Assembly: GCA_020627705.1 (NCBI GenBank)
Contig: JAHDGJ010000001.1
Span: 89,761 to 153,760, forward strand
DNA from: Saprospiraceae bacterium
GTDB lineage: Bacteria > Bacteroidota > Bacteroidia > Chitinophagales > Saprospiraceae
Reading direction: 5' to 3'
DNA: 64,000 nt
Numbering within the stretch: the first letter of the stretch is position 1; every line of letters starts with the position of its first letter. The notes beneath the pieces were generated by a model. That model saw nothing but the letters and a program-made list of their open reading frames with translations, was not told the DNA's origin and did no database searches. Positions 58,604 to 64,000 of this stretch are shown in pieces. The position numbers and the translations under genes were made by a program.

Positions 58604-60189
58604 ACAATCAATTTAAATTTTTTATCCAAAGGATTTATATGTGTTTTAATGGCATCCAAAAAATCTGTTTCTGGATCCAAAGCAAATTGTAAAAAATTAG
58701 TTTTTCTTTCTTGTAAACCATTTGATGGCTGCACTATAGAAGCGATTTTCCGAATTCTATTTATCGAACTTTCGTTTTTCGCTTTTAAGTTTCTAATGGC
58801 CTTACCTTCAAGATTCTCAATCCCTTTAAGTGTCTTTTGTAGTTCGGTCAATGCGCTTTTTCCTAAGCCTTTATCCAATTTTGAGAGGCCAGATTCTAAC
58901 TTTTTGTATTGATCCATTACCGCAATTTTGGTTTCTTCAATTTCTTTTGGAATGGAGAAATTTGACTTGGCAAAACTGTTGAGTGAAAGGTCGATGTCGG
59001 CAAATAATTGAGAAAGTTCCAAACCCATTGCATGCCATTGATCTAATTTTCTTTGAGCGATTATTCCAATCGAATCTCTTCTAATCAACAAGGGAAAAGA
59101 AATATTCGCTTCTTTAAACTGCAATTTTCGCTCAATCCAATATGCTAGTTCTCCACCACCACCCACATAAGCAAGGTTTGGAAGAATTAGTTCTTGATAC
59201 AAGGGACGTAAAATTACATTTGGACTAAACTCATGAGGTACTTTATCAATTAGGGCTAGCAATTCGCCTTTTTCTAACACTTTATTGGTTTGTGTTAGTT
59301 CGAAATGATGATCATCTACCTTAGCAATCCGTTCTCTTCGTTCGTTCGTAATTCTAAATAGATTGCACTCACGAGGGGTTGCTTGTGCTTTGTAGCCAAG
59401 ATTTTCAAGCGTTGAAATTTGTTGATTTACAAGATGAAAACTAAACTGCTCTTTTATTTCTTTTTGAAATATTTCTTTAAAGGCCATCTTGGTTTGTTCA
59501 TTATCCATGTTTAGTTGAAGCAAACCGTAATTTTTGAACAACTCATGAACAAAACGGAAACAGAATTCTGAATACGAGTTACTTTGATTAAAAATGGATT
59601 CGATCAAGCTATACCACTCAATGGCTTTAGGTTTGGAGCCAAGAATTCCTTTTAACTCTGCCAAGACCTCTTCAAATTTATCAAGTGACATCCTTCCTAC
59701 TGCACCAGGTTCTTCATTCTGCCACTCAATGTCCTTGTTAAATATGGAACAATGAGCTATTTCCTCAAAATCATGATCTTCTGATCCATGAACAAAAAAG
59801 GGAATGAAGGTATAGTTTGGATAAGCTTCCTGAAGTTGCTCAGTCAACACTATAGCTGATAATATTTTGACAGGGTAGTATAATGGACCAGTCAATAATG
59901 AAAGCTGATGTGCCGTGCATACAGTGAAACAATTCGAATCTTTGAGCCTTTCCAAATTTTCATTTTGCTTCTCAGTTAAAGACAAGGTGTTGTATTGCTC
60001 GTTAAGGACATTGCATAATAACGCTCTATCTACTGGATATTTTAGGCGGTCTTCAATTTTAAACTTAAAATTTTGCAGTGTTGGTGTTTCAAATAAAAAA
60101 TCCTTAAATGCCTCTGGATTATTTTGATATGCTATATCTCTACTGGAAAATTGCGGAATAGATTCGAAATCTATATGTATTGCTTTCAT
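58591..60189 (-). CDS. bshC: bacillithiol biosynthesis protein BshC (putative cysteine ligase)
   Basis: Adds cysteine to glucosaminyl-malate in bacillithiol synthesis, the last step. The protein (532 aa) has the BshC pattern: TAHQLSLLTGPLYYPVKILSAIVLTEQL, FFVHGSEDHDFEEI (nucleotide-binding region), EPGAVGRM, then PNVILRPLYQELILPNLAYVGGGGELAYW and a C-terminal coiled coil. The ATG at 60189 (MKAIHIDF) is chosen over a longer frame to 60264 that would cross the divergent permease start. Presence of BshC implies bacillithiol as low-molecular-weight thiol; bshA and bshB are not here. Confidence 0.94.
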   Translation of the reverse strand: MKAIHIDFESIPQFSSRDIAYQNNPEAFKDFLFETPTLQNFKFKIEDRLKYPVDRALLCNVLNEQYNTLSLTEKQNENLERLKDSNCFTVCTAHQLSLLTGPLYYPVKILSAIVLTEQLQEAYPNYTFIPFFVHGSEDHDFEEIAHCSIFNKDIEWQNEEPGAVGRMSLDKFEEVLAELKGILGSKPKAIEWYSLIESIFNQSNSYSEFCFRFVHELFKNYGLLQLNMDNEQTKMAFKEIFQKEIKEQFSFHLVNQQISTLENLGYKAQATPRECNLFRITNERRERIAKVDDHHFELTQTNKVLEKGELLALIDKVPHEFSPNVILRPLYQELILPNLAYVGGGGELAYWIERKLQFKEANISFPLLIRRDSIGIIAQRKLDQWHAMGLELSQLFADIDLSLNSFAKSNFSIPKEIEETKIAVMDQYKKLESGLSKLDKGLGKSALTELQKTLKGIENLEGKAIRNLKAKNESSINRIRKIASIVQPSNGLQERKTNFLQFALDPETDFLDAIKTHINPLDKKFKLIVYPD

Positions 60190-60231
60190 CTGATAAACTG
60201 AAATGTTTAATTTTAAGCGCGCTTCAAAGAT

Positions 60232-61290
60232 ATGTTCAGCTTTATAATTGGTAGAATTTTTCACGGACTATTGACTACAATTCTTGTGGTTGTTTTGATT
60301 AGTTCGATAATTTATCTTGCTCCAGTAGATCCAGCAAGATTGACCTTTGGTCAGCGCTCTGATGTAAAAATGGTGGAAGCGAAAAAAGAAGCTTTAGGAT
60401 TAGATCAACCACTTCACAAGCAGCTCCTATATTATTTAAATGATTTATCTCCAGTGGGAATTCATGCTAAAGAGCTATTAAATGGGAATCCTTACAACGA
60501 TGCGGCTTTGATTTCTATCGGCAACAACAAAGCTTTGGTCATCAAATCTCCCTATTTGAGAGAGTCATTTCAAACAGGTGCTTATGTGAGTGATATGTTG
60601 GCTCGGGCAATACCCAAGACCGTGCTCTTAGCTTTTAGTGCTTTTTTCTTCGCTACTTTTTTTGGTATCCTATTCGGGATAATCGCGGCACTTAATAAAA
60701 ATTCACTCCTTGACAATGGGATTATCTCGTTTACGACAGTAGGGTATTCTGTCCCGAGTTATGTAAGTGCTATCGTTTTGGCATTGATTTTTGGGTATTG
60801 GTGGCGTTCTTGGACCGGTTTGAATATACAAGGCAGTTTGGTAGAACTAAATGATTTAGGGGAAGAAGTAATTGTTTGGAAAAATATGATTCTACCAGCT
60901 ATTGCTCTAGGCATCCGACCACTCTCTGTGATTACGCAGTTAACTCGAAGTGCGTTTTTGGATGTATTGAGCGAGGATTTTATACGAACTGCAAAAGCCA
61001 AGGGGCTTGGTTTTACTTCAATTATTAAAAAGCATGCCTTAAGAAATTCTATGAATCCTGTGTTAACTGCTGTGTCGGGATGGATGGCTTCTTTATTAGC
61101 AGGAGCATTTTTCGTAGAAAATGTTTTTAACTTCAAAGGTCTAGGACAGCTAACCGTTACTGCATTAATTAACTACGATATACCAGTTGTACTTGCGTGT
61201 GTGGTTTTTACAAGTATTGTATTTATAGCGATAAATATATTGGTAGATATAGGTTACAAACTTTTGGATCCAAAAGTTAAGCTAAATTAA
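60232..61290 (+). CDS. ABC transporter permease, DppB/OppB family
   Basis: Inner-membrane permease of 352 aa for peptides, nickel or similar. Six helices; the first (residues about 10-30) is followed by an unusually long periplasmic loop (about 30-110). The BPD permease signature lies in FIRTAKAKGLGFTSIIKKHALRNSMNPVLT (EAA loop), and the C-terminus has FFVENVFNFKGLGQLTVTALINYDIPVVLACVVFTS. The second permease (DppC), ATPases and binding protein normally next to it are missing here, so it is an orphan in this window. Divergent from bshC. Confidence 0.9.
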   Translation: MFSFIIGRIFHGLLTTILVVVLISSIIYLAPVDPARLTFGQRSDVKMVEAKKEALGLDQPLHKQLLYYLNDLSPVGIHAKELLNGNPYNDAALISIGNNKALVIKSPYLRESFQTGAYVSDMLARAIPKTVLLAFSAFFFATFFGILFGIIAALNKNSLLDNGIISFTTVGYSVPSYVSAIVLALIFGYWWRSWTGLNIQGSLVELNDLGEEVIVWKNMILPAIALGIRPLSVITQLTRSAFLDVLSEDFIRTAKAKGLGFTSIIKKHALRNSMNPVLTAVSGWMASLLAGAFFVENVFNFKGLGQLTVTALINYDIPVVLACVVFTSIVFIAINILVDIGYKLLDPKVKLN

Positions 61291-61319
61291 AAAGGGATCA
61301 TCTCAAGACAATCCCTTTT
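61290..61319. terminator. probable terminator between permease and outer-membrane protein genes
   Basis: Inverted repeat AAAAGGGAT (61290-61298) / ATCCCTTTT (61311-61319) with a 12-nt loop, immediately after the permease stop and 24 nt before the convergent gene end. T-run and A-run suit both directions, but the loop is large. Confidence 0.6.
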
Positions 61320-61342
61320 AGAACAATGATATTTTAACTTGA

Positions 61343-61987
61343 TTATATCTCTATTCCAATACCCAAGCTTAATAAGCTGAGGTTAGAATTTAATTTGGTT
61401 CTATTGTTTCCAGCATAAATATGATCACCTAAATTGCTGAACATATCTTCATACTTCAGTTGCACATTGATTAATCCAAAATCATACCCAGCCATAAATT
61501 GAAAACCACCAGATAGTGTTCGTTTGTTTTCTTGATAAAAATCGTAGTCCGCTAAAGGAGATTCAAAGGCTAAGCTTTTTCTAAAAATTGGACCAACACC
61601 AAATCGCATCTTTTCGAATTGAAGACCACCTATAATTTGCAATTCTAGGTTTTGGTTCTTCTCTTCCAATATGGTTAATGGATTGACGTCATCAATATTA
61701 GAATTAATCCAATAATTTGTTGAAAACTGCGCGTAGTTTAGCTCAGTTTGCACAAATAAAAAATCAAACCTTCTATGTGCATACACTCCCAGGTTGGTAT
61801 AAGGCGAATGTGATTGATATCCTAAATTATGACTGACAGTTACACCATCCGCACTGATTTGAGTTGAAGTTTCATCTGCATTAATTATTCCAGCTGAAAA
61901 CTTTACACCAAAGCCCGTTTGAGCGGATAAACTAACGGTTACCAAAGTCATGCATAGTATCAAAACACTTAGAATTGGGTTTTTCAT
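61343..61987 (-). CDS. outer-membrane beta-barrel protein (PorT/OmpX-like)
   Basis: Predicted small outer-membrane barrel, 214 aa: signal peptide (KNPILSVLILCMTLVTVSLSAQ), then alternating hydrophobic/aromatic strands (FGVKFSAGIINAD, YTNLGVYAHRRFDFLFVQTELNYAQFSTNYW, LELQIIGGLQFEKMRFGVGPIFRKSL, GGFQFMAGYDFGLINVQLKYEDMF, NLSLLSLGIGIEI). The end LGIGIEI fits a barrel closing strand. About eight strands are predicted. Ligand or role unknown. Confidence 0.82.
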   Translation of the reverse strand: MKNPILSVLILCMTLVTVSLSAQTGFGVKFSAGIINADETSTQISADGVTVSHNLGYQSHSPYTNLGVYAHRRFDFLFVQTELNYAQFSTNYWINSNIDDVNPLTILEEKNQNLELQIIGGLQFEKMRFGVGPIFRKSLAFESPLADYDFYQENKRTLSGGFQFMAGYDFGLINVQLKYEDMFSNLGDHIYAGNNRTKLNSNLSLLSLGIGIEI

Positions 61988-62231
61988 TTTTAATCCTTTT
62001 AGTTAATGACCCGTAAGACGTGTTTAAATCTCATATTATTGTGTTGAAATATAATTTTATTTAAAAGGACTTCAAGACGACAAACAACTTTATATTTGGA
62101 ATATTGCGCTGAAACGACACTATGTTTTGCCGGGGCAACAATAAAATACATTTTATCACTTGGTGTATTCCATATGTAAAAGAAAATAAGTCTAATTTTT
62201 TGGACACTAACAAATAAGAATATTAAATAAT

Positions 62232-62247
62232 ATGTCAATTTTGACAT
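62232..62247. promoter_or_regulatory. 16-bp palindrome before purM (possible operator)
   Basis: ATGTCAATTTTGACAT: arms ATGTCAA and TTGACAT around a TT centre, perfect over 7 bp. It sits 24 nt before the purM ATG, in a 285-nt non-coding gap. Such a palindrome may be a repressor site; no binding protein is known to me. No T-run follows, so it is not a terminator. Confidence 0.42.
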
Positions 62248-62271
62248 TTCAATGGGTATAACTAAAAAATA

Positions 62272-63447
62272 ATGGGCAAAGACAGATATGCATTACGAGG
62301 AGTATCACATGATAAATCTGAAGTTCATGAGGCGATAAAAAATTTGGACAAAGGTTTATATCCGAAAGCCTTTTGCAAAATTTTACCAGATTTAGTTGGT
62401 GGCAATGACGACTACGTCAATATTATGCATGCCGATACCGCTGGGACCAAAACCAGTTTGGCTTATATCTATTGGAAGGAAACGGGCGATCTTAGTGTTT
62501 GGAAAGGCATTTGTCAAGATTCTATCGTAATGAATGTGGATGACATGGGGTGTGTTGGTGTAATTGATCAAATTATTTTATCCAGCACGATAGGTAGAAA
62601 TAAATCAAAGATTCCAGGTTCTGTCCTTAAGGCTATAATAGAAGGTGCTGAAGAATTCATTTCAGAAATGAGGGCACATGGGGTTAATATTATTTCCTCT
62701 GGTGGCGAAACAGCTGATGTTGGTGATATTGTACGAACCATTGATGTAGGGTATACCACCTTTGCAAGGATTCAAAAGAAAAAGCTCATTGTCAATAAAA
62801 TAAAAAATAAAAATGTTGTAGTTGGTATTGCAAGCTTTGGCCAAGCTTCATACGAAAATGAATATAACGGCGGTATGGGAAGCAACGGCCTGACTTCTGC
62901 CAGACATGATGTTTTAAGTAAAATTTATAAGGATAAATATCCGGAGTCATATAATCCATTCGTTGACGAATCACTCATCTACTCTGGGAGTAAGTTACTT
63001 GATGATCAGATTGACATAGATGGTAGCAACATCTCAGTAGGCAAACTTATTCTTTCTCCAACTAGAACATATTTACCCTTACTCAAAAAGATTTTTGATA
63101 CTGTAGCGCTAGAAAAAATAGATGGCTTAATTCATTGTACAGGGGGTGCACAAACAAAAGTTTTAAAATTTATAGAAGGCAAGAAAATAGTGAAGGATAA
63201 TCTTTTTGAACCGCCACCCTTGTTTCGTTTAATTCAAACCGAATCGCAGACACCATGGAAAGAGATGTATCAAGTATTTAATATGGGGCATCGATTGGAA
63301 TTTTATACAGACGAACATACTGCCAAAGAAATAATAGACTGCTCTAAATTATTTAACATTGATGCTAAAATAATTGGACATGTCGAAGATGCGGATCAAA
63401 ATGAAGTAGAAATTTCTCATTTGGGCAATACCTTCAACTATAAGTAA
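62272..63447 (+). CDS. purM: AIR synthase / PurM (long Bacteroidota form)
   Basis: Phosphoribosylformylglycinamidine cyclo-ligase, step five of purine synthesis. The protein is 391 aa, longer than the roughly 345 aa of E. coli PurM. PurM-fold features: MHADTAGTKTSLAYIYW (glycine-rich start of the ATP site), DSIVMNVDDMGCVG, IISSGGETADVGDIV and VVGIASFGQASYENEYNGGMGSNGLTSARHDVL. The GG and D-D-E metal-binding segments are present. I take it as PurM rather than another AIR-synthase relative by its overall match to the Bacteroidota form. Confidence 0.9.
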   Translation: MGKDRYALRGVSHDKSEVHEAIKNLDKGLYPKAFCKILPDLVGGNDDYVNIMHADTAGTKTSLAYIYWKETGDLSVWKGICQDSIVMNVDDMGCVGVIDQIILSSTIGRNKSKIPGSVLKAIIEGAEEFISEMRAHGVNIISSGGETADVGDIVRTIDVGYTTFARIQKKKLIVNKIKNKNVVVGIASFGQASYENEYNGGMGSNGLTSARHDVLSKIYKDKYPESYNPFVDESLIYSGSKLLDDQIDIDGSNISVGKLILSPTRTYLPLLKKIFDTVALEKIDGLIHCTGGAQTKVLKFIEGKKIVKDNLFEPPPLFRLIQTESQTPWKEMYQVFNMGHRLEFYTDEHTAKEIIDCSKLFNIDAKIIGHVEDADQNEVEISHLGNTFNYK

Positions 63448-63507
63448 TACTTTGCATTTTAGAAACTATTTCTCTTTTAGTTTCATTGTAAAGAAAAACG
63501 ACCATTT

Positions 63508-64000
63508 ATGCCTAGAAAAAAGTCCGCAGAAATTTTGGATTACGAATCCAATAAAACCATTCGCAATCACATGTATTTTTCTATGGGGGCGGGATTTATC
63601 CCTTTGCCCTTCGCTGATTTGATTGGTGTCGCTGCGACACAGCTGGACATGATTCGTAAATTATCAAAGTTGTACGACAACAATTTTGAAGAAATGCAGG
63701 GCAAAGCAGTGATCACAGCATTGACTGGATCTACGGTCGCTCGTTTGGGTGCCTCTGCCGTAAAATTTGTTCCTGGCGCTGGTGTCTTACTTGGTGGGGT
63801 ATCCATGGCAATGATGGCTGCGGCTAGTACCTATGCTATTGGTGAAGTTGTAAAAAAACATTTTCAAAGTGGGGGAGATTTCATGGATTTAGACCCTGAG
63901 AAAATGAAAAAATATTACAAAACGCAGTTTGATAAGGGTAAAAAGATTGCACGAGAAATGAAAGAAAGCGGAAATGCACCTGAGGCAAGCAATGATATAA
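63508..64000 (+). CDS. DUF697 (YcjF-like/EcsC-like) protein, 3' end cut by window
   Basis: The frame starts at ATG 63508 and is still open at base 64000 (164 codons visible), so the end lies outside. The visible part, GAGFIPLPFADLIGVAATQLDMIRKLSKLYDNNF, then SAVKFVPGAGVLLGGVSMAMMAAASTYAIGEVVKKHF, fits the DUF697 membrane-associated domain, with two hydrophobic hairpins. The C-terminal portion seen is charged (DPEKMKKYYKTQFDKGKK). Family function is unclear; members often sit with GTPases. It begins 60 nt after purM and may share its transcript. Confidence 0.82.
   Translation, partial: MPRKKSAEILDYESNKTIRNHMYFSMGAGFIPLPFADLIGVAATQLDMIRKLSKLYDNNFEEMQGKAVITALTGSTVARLGASAVKFVPGAGVLLGGVSMAMMAAASTYAIGEVVKKHFQSGGDFMDLDPEKMKKYYKTQFDKGKKIAREMKESGNAPEASNDI

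Noticed and set aside
61999..62247. 82-codon minus-strand frame in the gap before purM
   Set aside because: Hydrophobic start but no recognisable domain, and very AT-rich with poor codon usage. The gap holds only the palindrome and possibly promoters.
1..64000. tRNA, rRNA, CRISPR, insertion sequence, prophage or defence island
   Set aside because: I looked for cloverleaf/TTCGA-type arms in gaps, regular spaced repeats, transposase motifs and phage genes; none was found. Gaps are all under 300 nt and genes are housekeeping or envelope types.

Overview
This 64 kb window is AT-rich, densely coded chromosomal DNA from a member of the Bacteroidota. The evidence is: five proteins carrying type IX secretion (T9SS) sorting domains (four type A, one CHU_C/type B); the short 289-residue Bacteroidota primary sigma factor; DUF4252, DUF4369 and GWxTD proteins; the roughly 390-residue form of PurM; BshC; and -7 elements of the form TAnnTTFG-like type, i.e. 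TAnnTTTG. The gene mix (long beta-propeller and PKD proteins, many T9SS cargoes) suggests a Saprospiria/Chitinophagia-like relative, but the genus cannot be named from the sequence. I see no insertion sequence, prophage, CRISPR array, rRNA or tRNA. No gap between genes exceeds 300 bases; the largest are about 285 b (before purM) and about 265 b (the B12 riboswitch region).

Layout. 1-6 kb: argS (5'-truncated by the window edge), glnS, pyrR-pyrB and a TlpA-like thioredoxin. 6-13.2 kb, minus strand: a four-gene run headed by a clear cobalamin riboswitch, namely a BtuB-like TonB-dependent receptor, a DUF4465 protein with a T9SS tag, a 930-residue Asp-box/VPS10-like propeller, and a membrane-anchored serine hydrolase. 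Junctions are +4 nt, +2 nt and -4 nt, so all four are probably B12-controlled. This is the most interesting region. 13.2-16 kb, minus: ECF sigma factor, a probable anti-sigma protein with an internal duplication, and three tandem divergent DUF4252 paralogs, closed by a strong terminator. 16-20.4 kb: LptF/G-type permease, xseB-xseA and sucC. 20.5-25.7 kb: M43 protease, mdh with a peroxiredoxin-like gene, an unknown secreted protein and a TonB-like protein. 25.8-36.5 kb: NhaC antiporter with an extra N-terminal domain, FG-GAP protein, YggS, deoxynucleoside kinase, ABC ATPase plus cob(I)alamin adenosyltransferase, a 7TM-HD (PgpH-like) hydrolase, DUF6580 and a CPBP protease. 36.5-44 kb: M1 peptidase, YfhO-like protein, glycosyltransferase, flippase and a START-like protein. 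44-50.3 kb: rpoD, CtpA-type protease, tsaC, a PKD/CHU_C protein and rplS. 50.3-64 kb: lipoprotein, GWxTD protein, subtilase, BtuF-like protein, DUF1684, a large LepB, dapB, accD, bshC, a DppB-like permease, an outer-membrane barrel, purM and a DUF697 protein cut by the window end.

Themes. Cobalamin acquisition and use recurs: riboswitch/BtuB operon, adenosyltransferase and BtuF-like protein. Envelope and secretion functions dominate: T9SS cargoes, LepB, LptF/G and TonB. Gene packing is extreme: of eleven convergent pairs, eight overlap, and in five of these the two stop codons share a single TTAA. Functions are assigned from motifs and family knowledge only; no database search was run.
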